In this document: one piece after another, positions 39,258 through 50,515 of the stretch
Layout: every line of letters begins with the position of its first letter
Position numbering within the stretch: position 1 is the first letter of the stretch
DNA from: Streblospio benedicti
Taxonomy: Eukaryota > Annelida > Polychaeta > Spionida > Spionidae
Assembly: GCA_019095985.1 (NCBI GenBank)
Contig: CM032666.1
Span: 63,667,249 to 63,731,248, forward strand
Direction of reading: 5' to 3'
DNA length: 64,000 nucleotides
The notes under the pieces: generated by a model
Seen by the model: the letters and a program-made list of their open reading frames with translations, nothing else
What the model was told of the DNA's origin: nothing
Databases searched by the model: none
Made by a program: the position numbers and the translations under genes

Positions 39258-42200
39258 TTATATCATATATGGATGTAAGCTTAAGCCATTCCTTGTTGAT
39301 AAATAGGCATTTGCACTTCTGTTTAGGCTCGATGTGTATGGAAAGTTTGTTCTACATAGCGTATTTGGTAAATCTTTAAAACTAAATAATGGCACATTGT
39401 GCAAGAGGGGATTAAGAAAGGGTGGCTGTCCCCATGGCTCTTGAAGCAGTTGGTCCCTCGTTAGGGAAATTCTAGGTGATGATGATCTATAAGCACAAGT
39501 TGTTTGATGCTCTTTCGTGTTGTTCCTTAACATTGATTCAACTGTTGAGCGTTGTTGGCTTTGTGAAAAGAGGCTATTTTGAGTTTGCGGATTCAAAATG
39601 CAATCCAATTCCCATGCTGGTCTTTGTTGATCATAACTTTTTATTGCTGGTTTTGGAACACTCGTTCCGCAGTTGTTCAAATTCTTCCTTCGCATGCGGG
39701 CTCTTTTGTTTTGAAACCATACCTGGAAAAATCAACTCATGAGGTAGCAGTAGAGGAGAAAGTGGTAACAGCAACAGCAGTACAACAATACAACAACCAC
39801 AACCAACAACAACTATTTGCTGTATCTTTTGGAAAAAGGTCATCTCAATAGTTGTGATAATTAAAATTTTAGAAAATATGTATTACCTTGATTTTTGACT
39901 CGTCAATATTAAGCTGTTGAGAGACCTGTTCAATTAGCTCTGTGTCTGGATAGGGGTTCCATTCATAAATCCGGTTAAGACAGTTTAGCTACAATTGAGA
40001 GACATCAATTCATGTAATTGAATTTAAAGTGATTCATGGCAACAATTTTATTGCTCTTTACCAACTACACTACGTATTCTCTTGGCCAGCAATTGATAGG
40101 CATTTTGTTTAAATTTCACTGTTTGATTATGCAATTTTAAAATCTATTCATTCTCACCTGGCTGGTCTTATAGACAGTCCGGTTTTTTCTGATGTCAATA
40201 GCACTGTGGATTTTCTCTCTGGTTTCATTGTAATCCCGCTTTGGCAATTCATCTTCGTTCCCATCAGAATTTGTGTCCTATGAGACAAAGGGATTTAATG
40301 TAACTGTCCTTTGTGACAATTTAGACATATTAAAATTTTAGATTAGACAGGTTTCTTTCAACAGCTTGACCGATGGATGAGAAAATAAAAGTCTATAAAC
40401 TTGATAACACATTAACATACATGTTTAAAAAGATGCAACGTAAATATTACTATCAATTGTAGGATGTAAGTAGCATTCAATTAAGTTAAAGGAAAGCAAT
40501 ATTATAACAGTGTGCATTTTTAACATACAAAGTGTTAGTCCGTATAAAATTTATTAGGGTATGCTATTGGAATGTGAATGGTTGTAATGTGACAAAGTCC
40601 TGTTTAGGAGGTCTGAAAGGCAAGTCACAATTCATTATCCAATGTTTGCGCCCATTCCACCCCGTGCGGCGTCCTTGGTCATACAGTATGAAATGTCCAT
40701 GACGCTACCCTACGTGCACCTAACGCACCAACTCCAGTATTCGATCAACTACTAGTATTTTCCTCCAAATCATTACATATACTCACTCCATTATGAAATC
40801 ATTTTTTTACACCAGATTGAGCTTAAGAATAAACATTTCTTATTACATTGACTGTCCAACTGCTAATATTATTTACCTCTCTCTGAAACATTTGATCCAC
40901 TCCTTCCTTTATTCCCTTTCTTTCATCATCTTCGCCTGGCAAATACACCAAATTCCTGGTATCTCTTGATATATTTTCATCTGTTTTTGTCACTCTCAAA
41001 AATGATGGTTTACCTACACCAATGGATAGGATCATGAGACTATTAAAGAATGTAACGTGGAAAAATGATAGAATTATACTAGTAATATTAAGCGCGACTT
41101 CATTGCTAGTGGTCATGCAATATCTCGTTTGCTATAATTTACCACAAAACATATGTAATGGCAAGTCAAACGCTTTGTGAGCAAAGCCTTAGCAAAGCCT
41201 TATAGTTGAAATATTCCCAACAAACACATATGTGTGGGTTGTGTGTAATAACCGATATCCCTCAAAATACACGCGTTAAGTGCTGAGCAGGTGTACTAGT
41301 TTAAGTAAACTCAACAAAGCTAGAGTTGTTTTGAAAGAATGCTTATTATTGGAAAAGAATGTTGAACAAAATTATTCCAAATTGATAAGATTACAGACTA
41401 TCATTTCTGACTGTTCAGACAACATAGGGACAGTCGACATTCACATAAAGCAAACATCAATGTAACCTCTCATCCGTAAAATAAGCTTAGACTTTGAGTT
41501 CTCATACATGTTATACATATGGTTACAACTCTTTTGGCAACACGCACTTTTCTCTTGTGACGTGCTATCGCTAGATGTTACTTCCTCCTGAGATTGCGAA
41601 CTCGGCAAGCTTTCGGTGGAAGAATTAAGAAGTACATCGACAGGACTGTCATTCTGGTCACGTGATGGAGTAAGTTCCCCTTGGTCGATGTCATCGCTGA
41701 CGCGTGGCAAATCTGGGGAAAACATGTTTTTTATGCAATTTGTACATGTAGACTAGTGACTAATTAGTTTAGAGTTATCAAATATCTTGCCACATACACA
41801 CACGCTGTATCGTAGGTTTCATGGCTTTACCATTTACACAGCCTTCAAAGTCCATGTTCACGGTATATATTTTCAATAAGTAATAAACCCGAATAGATAG
41901 GATGCACACTCTGACACATACTCAGTTTAGAGTATCCTGCCACATACACAATTACACACACTCTGACACATAGTCACAAAAATCACAATTACAGCCAGCT
42001 CAACATAGGTTGAATAGTTTGCAAACTTTTGTAAACTTAAAACTGTAGACATAATCATTTTTCCTGAAAAGGATGCTTCACCATTAAAGCGATGAAATAA
42101 ACTTTCAATATCGTTACCTTACCACTTTTTTCTTCTTTTAAATTGTCCCTCAAACTTCTTAAATTCAACAACAAGAACAAAAATATATAAAAAATATATA

Positions 42201-42448
42201 CATGCTTGCGAAAATGTAATATGGTAAAAAAAATATCAATTACCTATATCATATGTGAGATTATCATGCATATGGTGTGAGACGGCACAGTTACGTGATC
42301 ACAGCACGTGTTACTCGCACTCACCTGTCGGCTGCTCACTCCCCACCAGTTCGACGATCCGGTGAAAGTTGACTGTCGGGAGACGCATGCAGCCGCCTGG
42401 TGTCGAACGTTCCTTCATCTCTCCACTGGCCAGGGGGTAGGTGTCCAT
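39258..42448 (-). CDS. Homeobox transcription factor, PRD-like by intron position, six exons, 397 aa, complete
   Basis: Exons 42448-42325, 41712-41467, 41013-40877, 40277-40158, 39988-39887 and 39722-39258 join with consistent phases (1,1,0,0,0) and GT/AG borders. The start is the first ATG after an in-frame TAG; two further in-frame ATGs follow in exon 1. The homeodomain is residues 198-257 and keeps R5, Y8, L16, Y20, W48, F49, Q50, N51 and R53; helix 3 reads KIKVWFQNKRARMRRKN. One intron falls between homeodomain residues 46 and 47, a position shared by many PRD-class genes; another falls after residue 12. No paired domain or octapeptide is visible. The N-terminal region is Ser/Asp/Glu-rich; the 140-residue tail is Ser/Asn/Pro-rich. 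It is presumably a nuclear DNA-binding protein preferring TAAT cores with Q50 specificity. The NPYPD turn in the helix 1-2 loop recalls fast-evolving PRD-like genes, but I cannot assign a named family. Confidence 0.92.
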
Positions 42449-43010
42449 TGTCTATTTCAGGTGTGCTTAAACCGATATAAGAAACAGCTACCCTTATAGA
42501 ATTGGCGATAGATATTAACACGTGTTTTAGTTTCTCACTATCCCTGCGATTAACTGCTTCCTGGCTACATTGATACGGGATTCCTCAGCACACAGTGCTT
42601 TACCTATTCGCACAGTCCTCCAGCATTGCAGCCGAGCAACTAACTGGTGCGTGTATTATCGAACCACCCAGAGAAATCCGTGCCTCAAACGACAAGATAA
42701 TTTATACGAGTGATGGGAAACTCCCACTTTCATCTGAACACTCACGCGAGCCGTTATTACCGCTTTACTATTACCAATATTTGCCGAGTCATCTTTGTTG
42801 CCCTTTCAACCCTCTTGACCCCAATTTGGCGCGAACTCTAACGCAAGATGACGTCTGCGTCAGTCGAGCAATTACGTCGTTAATCGCTTGTCAAATTTCC
42901 GCGAAGGTCAAAGGCAGCAGCGGCAAAATAAAGGTGCAAGCGACCACATCCCGCGTTTTAGATAATGACCTGAAATTGGGCTGACCATGCCATTACAGGA
43001 AAAGTCACGC
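42449..43010 (-). promoter_or_regulatory. Candidate promoter/enhancer upstream of the homeobox gene
   Basis: This gene-free, CpG-richer stretch lies directly upstream of the homeobox start. It holds an E2F-type site TTTGGCGCGAA (42825-42835), a CRE-like TGACGTCTGCGTCA (42849-42862) and a nuclear-receptor-like AAGGTCAAAGG (42905-42914), all within 90 bases. An open frame on the plus strand (42595-42984) has no recognisable domain, and I treat it as chance. The motifs are seen directly; regulatory function is inference. Confidence 0.35.
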
Positions 43011-43319
43011 TAAATAAGTTCAAAGTGTTAACTTCTGGTCAATTATCGTCCACTTACGTTTTGTGTTTTTCAAACACAACATGCATGAACGTGGGTGACA
43101 TATGTCTGACTAGACTTTTATATTACATTTATTACTGCCTTCATTATTTCCCGTATGTTATTTTGGTGAATCGTTGCAAATGTAGTTTTCGGACTTACTG
43201 TTATATATGATAACTCATTTAACATTTTACTATCACACCGATTATTAGAATACTTTAGGCTTACGTATAAAGTCCCGACGCCCCAAACGTATAAAAATGT
43301 ACACCTCTTGCTATGCTTA

Positions 43320-43656
43320 GGGACGGTGCAATATTTACCAGGAAGGGGGACCGGTGCATTTGGTAGGGGGACAGGCACTTTTTTCAAGGTGCAAAGTAGG
43401 GGGACCGGATGATTTTTCATTCTCGTTGGACATGGGACATGTACTTTTTTTCAGCTGCTGAAATCCCACCTCGACGTGAGCGAATTGGTGCAAATTAATC
43501 ACGAGAATATTCATGGGAGGGGACGCAGACTTTTTTATGAATAGAGGTCATGGGACATCAGTTTTTTTCATCACATCAGCATGGGACAAGACCTTTTTTC
43601 AGACAAGTTTTTCGATATGCACCGGTCCCCCCGCCTGTTAAATATTGCACCGTCCC
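43320..43656. mobile_element. MITE with TTA duplication
   Basis: Ends GGGACGGTGCAATATTTA and (minus) GGGACGGTGCAATATTTA match over at least 18 bases. TTA flanks both sides (43317-43319, 43657-43659), as for PIF/Harbinger. The interior carries repeated GGGGGACCGG units. It lies between the homeobox promoter region and the next repeat. Confidence 0.8.
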
Positions 43657-44093
43657 TTAGAAATTATTAATTACATAATCCGTACTTTTTTAAGTAATAC
43701 TAACATTTGCGGCTTTAAACTAAATCAAAATATACAGTGACTAAAAATTAAGTATGGAATGCTAATAAACACGTAGTAGTTTTATTTGATTTACTCCATA
43801 TTATACAACTATTTTCTACAATGTAACTACGAGCGCCTATATTTGATTACACGTGTTTACACTTAAAAAGTGTTTTATTCATTATAATAAGACGTTAAAA
43901 TTCAGCCTTTAACCTTTTGTATTGGCATGGTCAAATTGAAGCTCTTGTTTAGCTTCAAGATGTTAGAATAATAACAAAACGTCAACATTCGCATACTGAT
44001 TCAAATCTAGTACAAGGTGTACAGTTTGAATTAAAACTGATTATATTAATAAAGTGGTATAATCATACGATGTGAAATATGCAAATAGGAAAA

Positions 44094-45537
44094 TAGAGCA
44101 AAAGTGTTCAAAGAACACGGCGTCGCTAGAACAACACTGACATATGGCCGATTATGATATTGCATTTAAAAAAACTTAAAATTGCTCCCTGGAACCTATA
44201 GTTTTCTTGGCAAATAGCCAAGATTTAAAACTCATGATGGTTTCAATGAATGTAAACATTGAACCAAGTTTGAAGATTTTGTCTTCACAGGCATTGATAC
44301 TATTAATAAAATGTCAAATATGGAACTAAAACGGCACACCACTTTAATTGGCAAGGTGCCAAAGATGAAAATATATGATTGTCACTACATATGTGAACAT
44401 AGAATGAAATTTGGAGGTCATGGTTCAAACTGTATTGAAAGTTTTAAAGAAAGTAGCAAAAAAAACTAAAATGTCTAAACTGTAACACAATGCTGTGTTC
44501 TCTGAGCACTTTTCATTTAGTTAGCAAAGGGCCAAAGTTCACTATACGTTGTGGTCACCAGTCCCATAATATTGTATGAAATACGGAAGTCATGTGTCAA
44601 GATAAAAATTCCAAAATTGGCCACCAATGACCTTCTGGGGAGAACACTTTGATTGGCAATGTGCCAAAATAGGACACTGATGATGGTCTCTAGGTACATG
44701 TGCAGTGTATCAAATTTGGAACTCATGGTTCAAGCTGTATTGAAACTATTAAAGAAAATTACAAAAATGACCTAAAATGGCATTCAAAAAAATCACATTT
44801 AAATTGGCAAAGTGCCAAAATTGAATATATGTGGTGGACTCTAGCCATGTAAGCATTGTACCAAGTTTGAATGTGTTCATTCACGCAGTTTGAAAGATAA
44901 TGCAGAAAACCTCCAAAATGGACCATAAATGGCCCAGTGGAAAGAATACTTCAATGGGCAAAGTGCCCAAAATCGAATCACACCGGTGTCACAGCGTACC
45001 ACATAGTTGTGCAAAGTTTGAACAAAGACCGTTCATCGGTATACCCTCTAGCTTGTCCAGAGACATACATACATACGTGCGTGCGTGCGTGCGTGCGTGC
45101 ATGCGTTCATACATAAATACATACATACATACATAAATACATACATACATACATACATACATACATACATACATACATACATACATACATACATACATAC
45201 ATACATACATACATACATACATACATACATACATACATACATACATACATACATACATGTTCACGCACACACACACACACACATACATACATACATACAT
45301 ACATACATACATACATACATACATACATACATACATACATACATACATACATACATACATACATACATACATACATACATACATACATACATACATACAT
45401 ACATACATACATACATACATACATACATACATACATACATACATACATACATACATACATACATACATACATCACGCATACTGACATACAAACGAAGTGA
45501 TCACAAGGCTTTCGCTTCAGCTGCTGAAGCGACGCAA
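44094..45537 (+). mobile_element. Helentron/HINE-like repeat family, copy 3, with large ACAT array
   Basis: Collinear with 22774-23882: same GTGTTC-AAA-GAACAC start, the same series of diverged monomers, and the same GCTTCAGCTGCTGAAGC terminal hairpin. The short ACATACATA tract of copy 2 is expanded here to about 400 bases. Confidence 0.65.
45063..45473. repeat. (ACAT)n microsatellite, about 400 bases
   Basis: Nearly pure ACAT/TACA tetramers, opened by a GTGC block and broken once by TGTTCACGCACACAC near 45259. All long open frames here (Met-Tyr-Val-Cys or Ile-His-Thr-Tyr repeats) are products of the array. Confidence 0.97.
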
Positions 45538-47452
45538 TTAATTCGAGTTCTGCTGTCACATGCATGACACATGATGAAGCTGGTTTGAATTATTTCTCAA
45601 CCCAGTTCAAGGTTATCTTTTGACCATGATCATTCCAAGTTTCGTTTCACCCGTTTTCCTATAATTCACTAGCGAAAAAAGACTGCTTACCTGATTACTA
45701 AATGCAATGAAAATATATAAATGAATCCGATCTCAGTTTTCGAATGTTCTTGCAGTGGAATGGTTGGAGTCAAAAATGAGAGTAAGGTACAGGAATCATT
45801 TTCTTTTAAGTAGCGGAAGTTGCGTTGTTACGTCACTATTTTTCTGCCGTTGTAACAACAAGCGAATGTTGAATACCGCTTAGCAATTTCAATTTCAAAG
45901 AGATTTGATTGATTTGGTTAACACGCTGAGTAAATCTGTTAATTATCTGTAGCAGTTTGTAAATTGTAAATTTGCATGCGTGAGATCACTTAAACTGTTG
46001 ATAGTCGTGTTAAAGTTAACCATAGTTAAGTAGCTGTTTACGTGCGAAGACCTTTGTTCCTTAAAAGGCGGTAGCTACTTAGTCAATGTCATTCAATCCA
46101 ATACTATTGTTTATACAAACAAACCTATTAACTTTTTGTTTGTTAAGCTGTATCACCATTTACGTTTCGTAATTAGGTCTGGGTTAGCGGCGTTTGTTAA
46201 TTGTTTGATTGTTGTGTGAGTTGATGTTGTGTGCAGAGGCTTCATGAAATAGTTACCAACCTTTAATGGAACAACTTTCACCTTGTAATCAGAAGTTTTG
46301 CAATGGAATCATGTTATGCACATATTATACGCATTTATTTAGTAAATTTATTAATACTGAACGTTAGTAGACAAAAAGACTCTGTTACAAGACTTGTTTT
46401 ATTTATTACCAGTGCACACTTAGAAGAAAAAATATACAATGTACATTGCAAGACTTACTATACATTCCAATAATAATACACAATGAATTGGTAAGTAAAG
46501 CAAGATTTAAAAACATTGACAATTACTGCGAAAAAAACTCTTCAACACTGTAGTCAGTTTCATTGATAAAGGCCAATGTGATCAATACATATAAGTAGGA
46601 GATCCAGAATTTCCAAGAAGGGGTTATGTTGCTGGGCGTCGCACTCGCAGACCACACACAACCCAAGACCCCTGTTCTTTGCCCCGATACAGTAGACTAT
46701 AACCTAGTTACAATGATTTAAAATGGGGTAAGAATGGGTGCGGTAGGCTATCCAGGATTTTCCACTGATGCTGGGAGAAATTGATAGAAAACCTATTGTA
46801 ATAGGTTCTATACGAGGTTCCCGGGATGTTATGTTCACACTAGGTGCGTCTGACATTGCTCATGATGTCGGATAAAACGTTGGCTGGATGTTGTTTGTCC
46901 ACAAAGTTCCCTACAGTCGAAGGAGGGGGGGGGGGCAGTGCTCTGAGCGCAAGAGTCAACAATGGTCGTGTTATTAACCGTTTACACCGGTCGGACGGCT
47001 TCATGTTTAAACCGCACAAGCACAACCGACCGCAGATCCGAGATTTCCTGGAGGGTTGGCTGCTCAAACACACGCACATGGTACATGTTACACAACTCAC
47101 TTGACCTGGGATATGATCAGAGTAATACGGCAAAAAGTGGGTGGGTAAGGGGTAGGTGGGTAAAACATGCGTCTGGATCATCTACTGATGATTTGATAAT
47201 CACAATTCTTGTGAGCACATCTAACGCTGCTATGTTGTAGACATTGAAATTCCGTTGAAGAAGAAAAATGCAAATGTTAATGGAATGAATTGTATAGAAC
47301 ATGTGAAGTTTACAAAAACACGGCAATTTATTGCAGCAAATTGTTAAATATATAACACACTATTTTCTGTCCTTTTCCTGGAAGTTGTCTTTGTTTACAC
47401 CTTAATTTGTGGCATCAATTTTAGAATGTATTATAAGAAATTTTGTCATCAT
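45538..47452. other. Intergenic stretch downstream of the channel gene
   Basis: No exon supported. A G12-type run lies near 46925. The stretch ends in the putative 3' UTR of the channel gene (poly(A) signal at 47327). Confidence 0.4.
47327..47332 (-). terminator. Candidate poly(A) signal of the channel gene
   Basis: AATAAA on the minus strand, about 120 bases after the stop codon. Its position suits a short 3' UTR. Confidence 0.45.
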
Positions 47453-47577
47453 CTAGCCTTCGTGTGGAGTTATTTTCTTGCGCACTGTAAACCAAGTGTA
47501 CACAAGCAAGTCAATGAATTCCACAATGGTGAGAACGCTAGCTCCAAGAAGTAGACCAAGGTACCCACCAACGTCAC
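47453..47577 (-). CDS. Terminal exon: TM2, selectivity filter and short cytosolic tail of the channel
   Basis: Completes SFFSDVGGYLGLLLGASVL across the splice from exon 49687-49596, then TIVEFIDLLVYTWFTVRKK and a tail ending ITPHEG before TAG. G-A-S is the canonical DEG/ENaC filter triad and the VEF..L run is the conserved TM2 end. The tail is very short for the family, with no PY motif. The exon is separated from exon 20 by a 2.0 kb intron that contains a foldback element. Confidence 0.95.
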
Positions 47578-50447
47578 CTAAAATAAACAGACAATGAATG
47601 CCTTTACTACGAAAGCCCCGCGGGGACATCACACTTCACACTTCACGCTTATTATTTAACCAATGATTTATCTGCGAACAACAGCCCAAGCAGTTCATAG
47701 TTCACAGTTCATACTTAAAAATTCATACTTCACACACTCTGAGGATCAGAGGTTCAGAATGAATCATTCTCAATCATCTGATCCTCAGACTGACTTCACA
47801 GTTCTCACTTTGTACTTCACAGCTCACAGTTCATACTTCAAAGTTCACACTTTATAGTTCACAGTTCATAGTTCACACTTCACACTTCATAGTTCACAGT
47901 TATTGTTTTATGGACCCCACCGGTATCTTAGTTCCATATTGCGTCACCATGGGGCAGCACACAGATAAGTCAGCTGTGCATGTGCCCTATATTTATACAG
48001 TAGAGCCACTCTATAAGGACCACAGTGTTAGGTGGTCCCAATAGAGAGGTGGTCTCTGTACAGAGGTTCGTTTTGGTAACTTTATGAAGGTTTGAGACCA
48101 TGAAAAGTGGTCTTCTTATTGAGGTGGTATGTTAAGCTGGCCACACGGTGTAAATTGAAATTGCATTTTATGGATACAAGTGGAAGTGATTGGAATACTA
48201 TAACACATTTAATTTATCCAACGTGTGGGTGGGATGGGAACACTGTCTACGGGATGCTCATTTCGTTTTATTAGTATTCTTAATGACATGTGATATCAAT
48301 TTTTTTCCACAAAAAGACACTGCTATACTTGTGTTCTATAGTCGCTCCCCCGAGAGCTTCTTTCAATTTTAAAAGGCATGGTTCATATAAAATAACAATG
48401 AAATGATATTATAACATTTCAAACACTGCTATCAAAGTGATTTTTAAAGTAAAATCATAGAAAATATCATCCACACAGTATGTTGTCTCAGAAATCTGAA
48501 AGGTTTGCACTGTATTTTAAAACATGAAACTCATAAACAGTGGTGCCATCTTTTTTCCGAGATAGAATATGGCGATGTTGATTTTATGTGTGAAGTTTGA
48601 ACTATGAACTGTGAACTGTGAACTATGAAGTGTCAACCATGAACTGTGATATGTGAACCATGAACTGTGAAGTGTGAACTATGAACTGTGAAGTGTCCCT
48701 TAGGGCTGTTGTTCAGAGCTAATCAATTGTCAAAAAAATTAAGTGTGAAATGTGATGTGTGATGTCCTCGCGGGGCTTTCGTACTTTACTGAGATTAGAA
48801 TGAGATATCGCTGGATTAAGGTGCACATGAAGAAGAATAGCACATTGATAAATATTAGGGGGATCATATGGAAGTAGATATATGCATTACATGTATAGCA
48901 CGAATCACACGTATCTGTACGAGTTATTCATTAAAAGGAAACAGAAACACAAAACAATGTAAGATGAGAGGGCATTATGCCACCGGGCAATATGGAGTTA
49001 GTCATGACGTCTGGTTTTGACTAGAAAAAAAACAAACAAACAAAAGCAAACGCTAGTACTGGTCATGAATTCATGGAATTAAGCTAAACAATTATTAACT
49101 TGGACTCGTGACTGAAAAGGGCATAGGTTCAACAGCCTGTCAGGCAGTTGGGAGGCTGACAGTGGAGGTGCAATAAATATAGTAACAATCTAAACATTTA
49201 TATCCAAGAATGAAAGAAAGTGAAAACAAGAAAAATGTAATTAACCTATGCTTACATTAAAATATTCAGCGTCTTATTCTTTGCAATCAAATTACAATAA
49301 AGGGTCTTAAAATCAGTCCTGTGGATGTCCTGTGAATGGAGGGAATCTGTAGTATTCTGTACAAGAAAAAGGAATGCGTGGGCTATCTTAAATCTGTCCG
49401 TAAAAAATGCAGGTCTTTAGAGGGAAGCATACAAGTACATGAGGTGAGCACCACGTGTGCTGATGGTTATAGGTATCTCGGGCTTCATGAAATTATGGGC
49501 TGTGGTGGTGAGCTTGCACATTATTGACTGGCATTGCTACTAAGTGTGTATTATTGAAGTTGTTTTTAAATATTTTAAACGATAATTTAACATACTGAAA
49601 AATGAAGTGATTGCATATCCCTCTTGCTGGGCGATCTCTTCGTACTTTAGCTCTCCATAAAAGATTTGAACACCAAGAATATTTTCCCTGAAAAATACTC
49701 AATTAATTATTTATTTTGATGCACGAGTACACATATAATCTTACTACTATACAGGATCTGAGAACTTTAGAGAATCAAATATAATTTGTAGAATTCGGGA
49801 TTTCTAAGCGTTACGTTTTACGTAGTCTGACATGATTCATATGTATAGAGAAAGGTTGATTCAATTTATACAATCAACCAACGTATGCCATATGCAACAG
49901 GAAGTTATATTTGATTCAACTTACTTTAAGAAAGCTACATCCATTCTGTTCGCGTCACGAAAATCCGACATTTCCTTTGTTGCCATTGTTACTGCTGCTT
50001 CTACTTTCATGCGATTGCTTACTGAAAGGATTTTCGTCATACATGTAATCTGATTCCCTATCGTATGCCAAACTCAGATACAAGATGTACATGCACGCAT
50101 TAGTTTTGAGTAAACTCAGGCATATGCTTACTTTTACAAAATTATCAATTTAATTTAAATTCCGGGCTTTAGTTAAGTAGCATCATTGTAGAATGTACGG
50201 TAACCGAATGAAACACCAATTTAACATTATATACATACTCTAACAATCATTCAGTCAGTTACAATTTGTCGACGTATGGCAGAAAATTATATAAACAGCA
50301 GTCTCAAAGCCCAGCATGAATCAATACCACGAGAACATAGTATGTTTTCTTACCTCATAAACAGGGAATGATAGTTTCCAAGCTTGTAAACTAGTTTGTA
50401 AATACCTTGGAAACAGTTTACAACCCGTTTCCATGCCTATCAACAAC

Positions 50448-50515
<68 letters not shown>

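Noticed and set aside
42595-42984. Plus-strand open frame of 129 codons upstream of the homeobox gene.
   Set aside because: No domain, no conserved motif, and it lies in the presumed promoter; treated as chance.
44989-45567. Long open frames of repeated Met-Tyr-Val-Cys or His-Thr-Tyr-Ile on both strands.
   Set aside because: They are translations of the ACAT microsatellite in several frames.
46840-47181. Open frames of about 90-113 codons on both strands.
   Set aside because: Driven by a G run and GC-richer composition; no domain and no splice context.
47998-48135. Promoter-like or CRISPR-like repeat of GGACCAC words.
   Set aside because: It is a degenerate palindromic segment within the foldback element; spacing is irregular and there are no direct repeat-spacer units.
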